Shown here piece after piece: positions 6,715 through 14,004 of a stretch of 22,834 nucleotides of DNA. The DNA is from CPC320 sp002684375 (lineage in GTDB: Bacteria > Pseudomonadota > Alphaproteobacteria > Rhodobacterales > Rhodobacteraceae), in contig CBFIHZ010000047.1 in NCBI GenBank assembly GCA_965662545.1, forward strand, positions 1 through 22,834, given 5' to 3'. The translations under genes were made by a program, and so were the position numbers. The notes under the pieces are model-generated. The model did no database searches. It was not told the DNA's origin and was given only the letters and a program-made list of their open reading frames with translations. The number at the start of each line of letters is the position of its first letter. Position 1 is the first letter of the stretch.

Positions 6715-7659
6715 GTGCCATCGCATGTCGCCTATTGTCATAAAAAATTGGGGCCCCCGTTGAATCAACCAACAGAACCTTCTTATTTGCGGATTTGCAT
6801 TCACAGATTCCAGACCGCCTTGGTGTGTGGCTTACTCTGGGGTCTGCACCGTTTGCCCTATGAAAAGCGACTTAAATTCGGGGGATGGGTTTTCGGCCGC
6901 GTCATTGCCCCGATGACCAGTTATCACAAGCGTATCGTCGAGAACCTTGAGTTGATTTTTCCTGAAATGCCAACTGTTGATACCAAGCGATTGTCACAGG
7001 AGGTCAGCCGTAACATTGGCATCACTTTCACGGAATTGTTTTCCCCGGATGATTTTTTAAATGCCAATGCGAACTATAGCCTGCACGGGACTGGGTTCGA
7101 GGCGCTGAAACAGGCTCATGCGCAAGGGCGTCCAACCATCGTTGTCTCTGGCCACTTTGGTAATTATGATGTGGTGCGGGCAAATTTGATCCGGCACGGG
7201 CTGCGAGTAGGCGGCCTGTATCGTCGGATGGACAACCCGTATTTTCACGACCTGTACATCAAGTCGATTTCGAAAATAGGCAATGGTCTTTTTGAACGCG
7301 GGCGTTCGGGACTGAAACAAATGCTCAAGTTTCTCAAGGGTGGAGGCGTCCTTGCGGTATTGATCGACCAGCGGCTCACAACCGGGGCACAACTGAATTT
7401 TATGGGGCACTCTGCCTATACCTCTCTCTCGATTGCCGAGTTGGCGCTAAAGCTCGATGCGTTGGTGGTGCCGGCCTACGCTGTGCGTCAGCCAGACCTG
7501 TCCTATTGCATCCAGATTGAAGATCCGATCTTGCATTCCACGCCGGAACAAATGACACAGGATCTGAATGACAGCTTGAGCCAGCAAGTAAGCCGTCATC
7601 CCGAGCAATGGTTCTGGATTCACCGCCGCTGGCTGTATGCGGATATCAAAGAGGCTTGA
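6715..7659 (+). CDS. Lipid A acyltransferase-like protein (LpxL/HtrB family)
   Basis: A lysophospholipid/lipid A acyltransferase of the LpxL/LpxM/HtrB family, 314 residues from GTG 6715 (family about 290-320). These inner-membrane enzymes move an acyl chain from acyl-ACP onto the lipid A precursor. The catalytic HX4D motif is H147-FGNY-D152 in VVSGHFGNYD, and the later block VLIDQRLTTGA matches the conserved substrate-binding segment; the C-terminal FWIHRRW is typical. A hydrophobic N-terminal segment (residues 34-45) may be the membrane anchor. The start is uncertain: GTG 6715 has only AGGCGG at a long distance, and TTG at 6748 or 6760 would shorten it. It is first in the neuBC run (neuB follows after 14 bases), which suggests a lipid A- or glycolipid-related destination for the sugar. 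The exact acyl acceptor is inferred. Confidence 0.85.
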   Translation: MPSHVAYCHKKLGPPLNQPTEPSYLRICIHRFQTALVCGLLWGLHRLPYEKRLKFGGWVFGRVIAPMTSYHKRIVENLELIFPEMPTVDTKRLSQEVSRNIGITFTELFSPDDFLNANANYSLHGTGFEALKQAHAQGRPTIVVSGHFGNYDVVRANLIRHGLRVGGLYRRMDNPYFHDLYIKSISKIGNGLFERGRSGLKQMLKFLKGGGVLAVLIDQRLTTGAQLNFMGHSAYTSLSIAELALKLDALVVPAYAVRQPDLSYCIQIEDPILHSTPEQMTQDLNDSLSQQVSRHPEQWFWIHRRWLYADIKEA

Positions 7660-7673
7660 AGAGGAGAGCATTT

Positions 7674-8705
7674 ATGCAGATCGCCAGACGAAAAATTGGA
7701 CCCTCCGAGCCGCCACTGGTCATCGCTGAGATCGGGATCAATCATGGAGGTAACCTTGCGCTTGCCAAACATATGGTATCGCTGGCTGCGCGGTCGGGCT
7801 GCGAATGCATCAAGCACCAGACCCATTTTGTAGAAGACGAAATGACCGAGGCGGCAAAGGAGATTTTTCCGCCCAATGCCGATGTGTCGATCTGGGACGT
7901 TATGGCCAACTGTGCGCTGTCGAAAGACGATGAGGTTGCGCTAAAGCATCATACCGAGAGCCTCGGATTGATCTATCTATCAACGCCGTTTTCCCGCAGT
8001 GCGTCGGATTTTCTCGAAGAGATTGACGTGCCAGGGTTTAAAATTGGGTCAGGCGAGGCGGATAATCTGCCGCTGATCCGTCATATCTCTAAAAAGGGAA
8101 AACCGGTGATTATGTCGACCGGGATGCAGACCATTGAATCTGTTCGTAAAAGCGTTGAAATCTTAGAAGCCTCAGGCGTTGATTACGCCTTGCTAGAATG
8201 TACCAACCTCTATCCCTCGCCACCGGAAATTGTCTCGCTTAGAGGCGTAAGTGATTTGCGGGCGGCCTTTCCCAACGCTGTGGTCGGCTTCTCCGATCAC
8301 TCAATTGGGCCTGAAATGGCGCTGGCTTCAGTGGCTTTGGGGGCCTGCATTCTCGAGCGGCACTTTACCGACAGCCGCTATCGGATCGGGCCGGATATCG
8401 CCTGTTCGATGGATCCGGCAGAGCTGCGTCTGCTGATCGACAGATCCCGTGAAATACATGTCGCCCTGCACAACAAAAAACAACGCACCGGTCCAGAAGA
8501 GGACGTCTACAGGTTTGCCCGTGCCAGTCTTGTTGCAGATCGAGATCTGGCTGAGGGTCACAGGATCACAGAGCCGGACATCTGGGCGCGTCGTCCCGGC
8601 AATGGCGAGATACCCGGATACCGGTTTGATGATGTTATCGGCAAGAGCCTGACCCGCGCAGTGCGCCGCAACGAACAACTTAAATGGAGCGATCTAGTGC
8701 CATAA
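7674..8705 (+). CDS. neuB: N-acetylneuraminate synthase
   Basis: Condenses ManNAc with phosphoenolpyruvate to give N-acetylneuraminic acid in the cytoplasm; 343 residues (family about 340-350). Start ATG 7674 is fixed by GAGGAG 8 bases upstream; longer frames run into the previous gene. Residues 15-265 form the TIM barrel: E19-IGINHGG, IKHQTHFVEDEM (46-57), KIGSGE (123-128), SDH209 and ERH230, the two His 21 residues apart as for the metal ligands in Neisseria NeuB. Residues about 284-343 are the SAF/antifreeze-like domain with RRPGNG (306-311), whose Arg reaches the partner active site. KHQTHFVEDEM and GPDIACSMDP are the hallmarks of the Neisseria/Campylobacter NeuB1 (Neu5Ac) type rather than LegI or PseI, from memory of those proteins. 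neuC follows after 55 bases. Confidence 0.95.
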   Translation: MQIARRKIGPSEPPLVIAEIGINHGGNLALAKHMVSLAARSGCECIKHQTHFVEDEMTEAAKEIFPPNADVSIWDVMANCALSKDDEVALKHHTESLGLIYLSTPFSRSASDFLEEIDVPGFKIGSGEADNLPLIRHISKKGKPVIMSTGMQTIESVRKSVEILEASGVDYALLECTNLYPSPPEIVSLRGVSDLRAAFPNAVVGFSDHSIGPEMALASVALGACILERHFTDSRYRIGPDIACSMDPAELRLLIDRSREIHVALHNKKQRTGPEEDVYRFARASLVADRDLAEGHRITEPDIWARRPGNGEIPGYRFDDVIGKSLTRAVRRNEQLKWSDLVP

Positions 8706-8760
8706 TATCCTATGGGGAATATGGCTTTTCGCGGGGGTCGCAACAGCATAAAGTACGGAT

Positions 8761-9891
8761 ATGAGACAAAATCAAAGCCTTCTGTTTGTCACTGGAACCC
8801 GCGCCGATTTCGGTAAAATAGAGCCGTTGGCGCGCGCTGCCGTGCAGCACGGCTTTGAGGTGTCCTTTTTTGTCACCGGTATGCATATGATGCACAGCTA
8901 CGGGTTGACCAAACTCGAAGTGCAGCGCTTGACAGATGTCACTGTGCATGAGTTTCTCAATCAAAGGCCAGGCGACCCGCAGGATGTGATCTTGGCCAAA
9001 ACCATGCTGGGATTTTCCGATTTCGTCGTTGAAAAAAAGCCTGATCTGGTGCTGGTTCACGGTGACCGGGTCGAGGCGATGGCCTGTGCCTTGGTCTGTG
9101 CGACAAACTATATTAAATGCGCCCACATCGAGGGAGGTGAGGTATCGGGCACCATCGATGAGGTTTTCCGCCACTGCAATTCTAAGCTGGCCTATTGCCA
9201 TTTCGTCAGCTCCAAATCGGCCGGCAAGCGTGTGCAGGCGCTGGGAGAAGCCGAAGAGACCATCCATGTTATTGGCTCGCCTGAATTGGATTTTCATTCT
9301 CAGGCCTCGGGGTTTAGCATCGAAGAGGTCCGCGCCCATTATCAGATTGATCCGTCTGACTATGGCATATGCATCCTGCATCCGGTGACCTCGGAAACCA
9401 ACATCATGAGACAGCAGGCATCTGATCTGTTCGAAGCGCTCAAAGGCAGCGGTAAGTATTTTGTGGTCATCCGGCCAAATAATGATCCCGGGTCGGAAGA
9501 TATCATTGCTGTGATCGATGCGCTGCCAAAATCCCAATTTAAAGTTATTCCATCGATGAGTTTTGGTCGCTTTTCCGAACTGTTGAAAAATGCTGCCTGT
9601 ATTGTCGGCAATTCATCTGCCGGGGTGCGCGAGGCGCCGTTTCTAGGCGTGCCATCGTTGGATGTCGGCTCGCGTCAGTCCGACCGCGCTTTTGGTCCAT
9701 CAATCACCAAAGCCGATGCCGGACAACAAGACAAGATCGCCCGCTTCCTGCAGCAAAACTGGCACAGCAGGCACCCGCGACAGACCGAGTTTGGGCATGG
9801 CAATGCCACCCAGAAATTTATTGATATTTTAAAATCTGATGCATTCTGGCAGCGCTCCATGCAGAAATATTTTAATGACTTTGTGCAATAG
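8761..9891 (+). CDS. neuC: UDP-N-acetylglucosamine 2-epimerase (hydrolysing)
   Basis: Makes ManNAc and UDP from UDP-GlcNAc, the substrate for NeuB; 376 residues, the normal NeuC length. GT-B fold: GTRADFGK at 12-19, VHGDRVEA at 99-106, and HIEGGEVSGTIDE at 122-134, which carries the conserved nucleotide-sugar acid/base cluster, then the C-terminal block VGNSSAGVREAPFLGVPSLD and GSRQSDR. Resemblance to Neisseria NeuC is close throughout (for example VTGMHMM). LegG proteins acting on the diacetamido-bacillosamine nucleotide are related, but with a Neu5Ac-type NeuB next door and no LegB/LegC/LegH genes in the window the UDP-GlcNAc reading is favoured. The ribosome site (TACGGAT) is weak. The end overlaps the next gene by 17 bases, suggesting translational coupling. 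Confidence 0.93.
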   Translation: MRQNQSLLFVTGTRADFGKIEPLARAAVQHGFEVSFFVTGMHMMHSYGLTKLEVQRLTDVTVHEFLNQRPGDPQDVILAKTMLGFSDFVVEKKPDLVLVHGDRVEAMACALVCATNYIKCAHIEGGEVSGTIDEVFRHCNSKLAYCHFVSSKSAGKRVQALGEAEETIHVIGSPELDFHSQASGFSIEEVRAHYQIDPSDYGICILHPVTSETNIMRQQASDLFEALKGSGKYFVVIRPNNDPGSEDIIAVIDALPKSQFKVIPSMSFGRFSELLKNAACIVGNSSAGVREAPFLGVPSLDVGSRQSDRAFGPSITKADAGQQDKIARFLQQNWHSRHPRQTEFGHGNATQKFIDILKSDAFWQRSMQKYFNDFVQ

Positions 9892-11146
9892 GCTCGCAGA
9901 GCATATCAGCCTGGCCTTGTATCGCGCAGCGACATCTGCCCTGACACCGCTGCTGCCGCTGCATCTTAAAAAACGTCTGAAACGCGGCCGAGAGCATCCC
10001 GAAAGATGGCGCGAAAAACTAGGGTTTTCCAGCCTGCCGCGTCCGGTGGGTAAACTCGTCTGGCTGCACGCTGTGGGTCTGGGCGAGGTTTTGGCGCTGC
10101 GTGGTATGATCGTGGCGCTGCAAGCTTGCGATCCGAAGTTGCAGTTTCTGGTGACTTCTTCGACTCTGGCCTCAGCCGAGACGTTTGGCAAAAATATTCC
10201 CCCAAGGACGGTGCACCAGTTTTTACCGCTTGATGCGGGGCGGTATGTCCGGCGTTTTCTGGATCATTGGCGCCCCGACCTTGCCCTGTGGTCTGAACGC
10301 GATATTTGGCCGGGGTTGGTGACCCAAGCCGCGCGCCGGGGCATTCCACAGGCGCTGATCAACGTGCGGATGAATGCCGGCTCATTTCAGCGAAAGCGTA
10401 AAGTAAGAGCGCTGTACCGTGCGGTGTACCGCAATTTTGTGCTGATCTCAGCTCAGGATGACGTCACCGCTGTGGCGTTGACTAAGCTTGATGCGCAACA
10501 AGATATACGCATTGATGGATCTTTGAAACCACATAGCCCACCGCTGTGCGTCACGGCCACAGATTTGGCGATCCTACGGGATTCACTGGCGGGAAAAGCC
10601 GTCTGGGTTGCGGCCTCATGCCACCCCGAAGATGAAGCCATCGCGCTGGCCGCGCAAAGACAATTATTGAGCAAGGTCCCGGATGCGATGCTTGTGCTTG
10701 CCCCGCGTTATCCAAGTCGGGGAGGGCAAATTCTCAAGGAGCTCTCTGGATTTCACGTGAAAGTCAGAAGCCGGGGCGAGTTGCCGGATGCCGATACTGA
10801 GGTGTTTGTTGCCGACAGCTTTGCGGAAATGGGCCTGTGGTATGCGCTGTCCGGTTTTGCCCTGATTGGTGGCACCTTCAGCGATGTTGAAGGTCATAAC
10901 CCATGGGAGGCTTTGCAATTAGACTGCGGGGTGATGCATGGGCCAAGATACGGTAATTTTACCTCAGATTATGATGCTCTGATTGAAGCACAAGCCTGTT
11001 TTCGAGTTTACAATGCAGAGGATATTGTAGACACAATTACGACGCAGTCATCCCGTGGGTTGGACGGTTATCGACACCTGCAGCGCGATCAAAACGCTGC
11101 TTTGTCGGATTTGGCCGAAAGGCTTGTCGGGATGATCAAACCGTAA
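9875..11146 (+). CDS. WaaA/KdtA-like glycosyltransferase (GT30), first copy
   Basis: A family-GT30 3-deoxy-D-manno-octulosonic acid transferase homologue of about 423 residues. WaaA moves Kdo from CMP-Kdo to lipid IVA at the inner membrane. Start taken at ATG 9875, overlapping neuC by 17 bases; an ATG at 9839 would add 12 residues. N-domain: WLHAVGLGE71 and the catalytic-Glu region SE141RDIWP (commonly ETELWP in WaaA). C-domain: LVLAPRYPSRG and IGGTFSDVEGHNPWE (HNPWE 341-345), the conserved CMP-binding signature. The N-terminus has no strong membrane helix but a basic amphipathic stretch (LKKRLKRGREHPERWREK). It departs from the usual pattern at several positions, for example V-G for V-S before L-G-E. 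In this context it may use CMP-Neu5Ac or CMP-Kdo; the sequence alone cannot decide. Confidence 0.85.
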   Translation: MTLCNRLAEHISLALYRAATSALTPLLPLHLKKRLKRGREHPERWREKLGFSSLPRPVGKLVWLHAVGLGEVLALRGMIVALQACDPKLQFLVTSSTLASAETFGKNIPPRTVHQFLPLDAGRYVRRFLDHWRPDLALWSERDIWPGLVTQAARRGIPQALINVRMNAGSFQRKRKVRALYRAVYRNFVLISAQDDVTAVALTKLDAQQDIRIDGSLKPHSPPLCVTATDLAILRDSLAGKAVWVAASCHPEDEAIALAAQRQLLSKVPDAMLVLAPRYPSRGGQILKELSGFHVKVRSRGELPDADTEVFVADSFAEMGLWYALSGFALIGGTFSDVEGHNPWEALQLDCGVMHGPRYGNFTSDYDALIEAQACFRVYNAEDIVDTITTQSSRGLDGYRHLQRDQNAALSDLAERLVGMIKP

Positions 11147-11164
11147 TCGACGAACAGGTCTACC

Positions 11165-12538
11165 GTGGCAAAACCGTCTCTTTTTCCGTCGTTTAATACT
11201 CGCGTGGTTCTGGTTCTGTACCGGCTGATTTGGGCGGTCTGTCTGCCTTTGGTCCTCTTTTTTCTCTACTGGCGCGGTAAAAAAGAGCCCGCCTATTTCA
11301 AATTTCTGGCGGAGAGGTTCGGTCGCCACAAATTACGAGACAAGTCGCATATATGGATCCACGCGGTGTCATTGGGCGAGGTGCGCTCGGCGGTGCCTTT
11401 GATCAAGCGCCTGCTGCTTGATGACACGCCTGTGGTTACCACCCATTTCACACCGGCGGGGCGCAGCGCAATTATGCGTTTGTTTCCCGATGCCGTCGCC
11501 GACGGGCGTTTGACGGCCTGCTATGTGCCGTTTGATTATAGCGCGGCCTTCAGACGTTTTTTCAAAGCCTTCCGCCCGGTTTATGGACTGGTGATGGAGG
11601 TCGAGTTCTGGCCTGGCATGATCATGAGCAGCCGTAAATATGGCGTGCCGCTGTATCTGTGCAACGGTCAGTATCCGAGCCGGAGCTTTGAGCGCGATCA
11701 GCAACGGTTTTTCTCACGTGCTAAAATTGTCCCGGGCTTTGCCGGCGTGATGGTCAAATCCGAACTGCAAGCCGCGCGCTTTCGTATGCTGGGGATCGAC
11801 CGTGTGGCGATCACTGGCGAGATGCGCTTTGATCAACCTATTCCACAGGCCCATATTGCCGCGGCTCGGACTTTTAGAACTGCCGCGATGGGCGCGCGAC
11901 CTGTCATAACAATGGCAAGTATGGTGGTAGGGGAGGACGTAAGCGCGCTTGACATGATTGCACAGGTTCAAAGCCAATTTGTGCAAAGAGGTCTGGAAAA
12001 ACCTCTGTTTATCTATGTGCCGCGCGCCCCAGAAAGGTTTGATGTGGTCGCAGAAATAATCGCCGAGAAATCTCTTTCATATGCTAAACGTTCTGACGTG
12101 CTCGACGCGCTGCTGCAGATCAAGTCAGAAACTGGCAATGCCAAAACTGATATTGCAAAAATTGATATCAATGGGCTTGATATTGTTTTGGGGGACAGTC
12201 TGGGCGAGATGTATTTCTATCTTGAGCTTTGTGATCTGGCCATTGTCGGCGGCGGCTTTTGTCCTAAGGGTTCGCATAATATCTCTGAACCTCTGTGCCT
12301 GCGCAAGCCGGTGATTATTGGGCCAAACGATTACACGATCGAGTTTCCGGCGCGCGAAGCCCTGGCGTATGGGGTGTGTCTTCAGTTGGATTTTTCGCAA
12401 ATCATCGATCAGTTGATCAACCATCCGCTGCAGTTTGCCAGCGACGAACAGATGACGGCGTTTCTTGATGCCCATAGTGGCGGTACGGCGAAAACGCTTG
12501 CTGCTTTAGACGACTTTATGCACCCTACCAGCCGCTAA
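11165..12538 (+). CDS. WaaA/KdtA-like glycosyltransferase (GT30), second copy
   Basis: A second GT30 homologue, 457 residues from GTG 11165 (weak ribosome site, 18 bases after the previous stop). Unlike the first copy it has a clear membrane anchor (residues about 16-36, VLVLYRLIWAVCLPLVLFFL). The glycosyltransferase N-domain shows WIHAVSLGE72 and ME145VE147FWPGM, and the C-domain shows IYVPRAPERF and VGGGFCPKGSHNISE (HN-x-x-E at 371-375). Both catalytic-type Glu regions and the donor-site HNxxE are kept, so it looks active. It is markedly different from the first copy, so this is not a recent duplication. A low-complexity stretch around residues 325-340 repeats Asp-Ile (TDIAKIDINGLDI). Its stop overlaps the convergent dehydrogenase gene by 14 bases. 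Acceptor and donor are not known. Confidence 0.85.
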   Translation: MAKPSLFPSFNTRVVLVLYRLIWAVCLPLVLFFLYWRGKKEPAYFKFLAERFGRHKLRDKSHIWIHAVSLGEVRSAVPLIKRLLLDDTPVVTTHFTPAGRSAIMRLFPDAVADGRLTACYVPFDYSAAFRRFFKAFRPVYGLVMEVEFWPGMIMSSRKYGVPLYLCNGQYPSRSFERDQQRFFSRAKIVPGFAGVMVKSELQAARFRMLGIDRVAITGEMRFDQPIPQAHIAAARTFRTAAMGARPVITMASMVVGEDVSALDMIAQVQSQFVQRGLEKPLFIYVPRAPERFDVVAEIIAEKSLSYAKRSDVLDALLQIKSETGNAKTDIAKIDINGLDIVLGDSLGEMYFYLELCDLAIVGGGFCPKGSHNISEPLCLRKPVIIGPNDYTIEFPAREALAYGVCLQLDFSQIIDQLINHPLQFASDEQMTAFLDAHSGGTAKTLAALDDFMHPTSR

Positions 12539-13316
12539 AGCCGCCATCCACATTGACCATTTGCCCGGTCATATACCCGGCGCCTTCGGAACATAAAAAC
12601 AACATCACATCAGCAATCTCTTTGGGTTCGGCCATGCGGCCGGCCATAATCAGTTTGCCAACGCGGTTTTGAAATTCGTCGGAATGGTTGTTATATACAG
12701 CACCGGGGGCGATGGTGTTCACCGTTGAGCCGCGCGCGGCCCAGTATCCTGCCAGCCACAGAGTAAGCCCGTGAATACCGGCTTTGGTTGTGGAATAGGC
12801 CGAGAAGGATTTGAATGGCATGTCTTTGTAAATGTCGTGGTGCGGCCCATTGAGCGCGTACATCGACGCCACATTTATCAGCGCTGCAGGGTATTTACCA
12901 ACGATATCGATATCCATTTGCCGCGCGATTAAAAAAGCACCCGTTAGATTGATCTTGATGGTTTTTTCCCAATCTTCAAGCGAGGTGTTGGCAAAATCGG
13001 GAAAGCTTTTGCCAGCACCCATCAATAACTCGCCGGTAATGGCCGCGTTATTGAGCACTACATTTGGGGCATATCCATCCGCTGCAACACGTTTGAAAAT
13101 CTCTTTGATTTGGTCCTCATCACCCACATCCAGATCGTAATAGGTAAAATTATCGTTGTTTGCGAACTCTGATTTCAACGCCTCGCCGCGCGCGCCGGGC
13201 AGATCGGTTGCCACCACCTGCGCGCCGGATGCAAGCATGTTACGCACATAGGTGGTGCCCAAAACACCGCCTGATCCGGTGATAAAAATTGTTCTTTTTT
13301 CAAGATTGCCGGTCAC
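12525..13316 (-). CDS. Short-chain dehydrogenase, PtmA-like
   Basis: A classical SDR, 263 residues, start GTG 13316 inside the preceding gene (17-base overlap). NAD(P)-binding TGSGGVLG (13-20), NNAA (89-92), and catalytic S151, Y174 and K178 (YSTTK) are all present. It matches the PtmA subgroup known from flagellin-modification loci, with features such as SMYALNGPHHDIY, the LTLWLAGYWAARG segment, GAVYNN, and the end VDGGFSGW. In Campylobacter PtmA is encoded with the legionaminic-acid genes and its precise reaction is not settled. Here it lies third in a minus-strand set with a CMP-sugar synthetase and a Gfo/Idh oxidoreductase, so a role in making or modifying the nonulosonate or its precursor is inferred. 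Its 3' end runs into the second GT30 gene with no room for a terminator. Confidence 0.88.
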   Translation of the reverse strand: MTGNLEKRTIFITGSGGVLGTTYVRNMLASGAQVVATDLPGARGEALKSEFANNDNFTYYDLDVGDEDQIKEIFKRVAADGYAPNVVLNNAAITGELLMGAGKSFPDFANTSLEDWEKTIKINLTGAFLIARQMDIDIVGKYPAALINVASMYALNGPHHDIYKDMPFKSFSAYSTTKAGIHGLTLWLAGYWAARGSTVNTIAPGAVYNNHSDEFQNRVGKLIMAGRMAEPKEIADVMLFLCSEGAGYMTGQMVNVDGGFSGW

Positions 13317-14004
13317 TGGTTTGTTCCTTCATTAGAAATTTAACGATCTTAAAATCAAGTTCGCTGTCGATATCGACGCAGCGTTCTGAGGGCATTAGAA
13401 ACGGCAGTACCCGCCCTTCAAACAACGACTTGGCTGATTTTAAATAGGCGGGATCTAGCACATAGGTCGAGGCGGCATGTTCATAGACCACCGGTGCCTG
13501 CTGACGGGCCACGACATGGGTCGCGAGGGGTTTGCTAACATGCAGCGCTCCGGTCTCGTCGGGCTCTACCAGATTAAAGTAAGGGTTTTTGCGGGCTGCA
13601 CAGCATGACATCAACATATCGGGCTTTTGGATGGCAAATTGAGTGAGTGCGGCGTCAATATCGCTATCGAGTCTTAACGGCGAGGTGCAATCGAGATCGA
13701 CAAAAACCGTTACCGGGCCGGTGATCGCTTCAGTCACCGCAAGCGCATGCTGCCATACCATCCATTTCGATGCAGTGTCAGTGCACAGTTCGGGCGGGCG
13801 CATCCCAATATCGAGCGTTTGTTTGCTGCGCGCATGGTGATAGATGTCTTCATCATCTGTCGAGACAATCACAACATCAATGCGAGGGCTGCCCAGCAAT
13901 TGATCCAAGGACCAATCGATTAACGGCTTGCCGTTCAAGGCGCGAAAATTCTTTCCCGGCACGCCTTTGCTGCCTTTACGCGCGCCAATATGTCCAACAA
14001 TCAC
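13300..14004 (-). CDS. neuA: CMP-nonulosonate cytidylyltransferase (NeuA/PtmB-like)
   Basis: Activates a nonulosonic acid with CTP to give the CMP-sugar donor; here most likely CMP-Neu5Ac, given neuB and neuC. Start set at GTG 14004: its GTGA overlaps the TGA of the upstream oxidoreductase by 4 bases and AAAGG precedes it; an ATG 15 codons earlier gives an unlikely N-terminus. 234 residues. Nucleotide-binding ARKGSKGVPGKN (8-19), VSTDDEDI (48-55), and VDLDCTSPLR (102-111) are present. DLDCTSPLR, in place of the QPTSPLR of E. coli NeuA, puts it with the PtmB group. C-terminal DIDSELDF carries the metal-binding Asp. The substrate (Neu5Ac, legionaminic or another nonulosonate) is inferred from neighbours, so the gene symbol is provisional. 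Confidence 0.88.
   Translation of the reverse strand: MIVGHIGARKGSKGVPGKNFRALNGKPLIDWSLDQLLGSPRIDVVIVSTDDEDIYHHARSKQTLDIGMRPPELCTDTASKWMVWQHALAVTEAITGPVTVFVDLDCTSPLRLDSDIDAALTQFAIQKPDMLMSCCAARKNPYFNLVEPDETGALHVSKPLATHVVARQQAPVVYEHAASTYVLDPAYLKSAKSLFEGRVLPFLMPSERCVDIDSELDFKIVKFLMKEQTSDRQS

Noticed and set aside
8710..9537. Long minus-strand frame of 275 codons
   Set aside because: It is the antisense shadow of neuC, which has unmistakable family motifs.
7674..9891. Legionaminic or pseudaminic acid synthase/epimerase instead of NeuB/NeuC
   Set aside because: The KHQTHFVEDEM and GPDIACSMDP segments and the close NeuC pattern fit the Neu5Ac branch, and leg/pse-specific dehydratase and aminotransferase genes are absent here.
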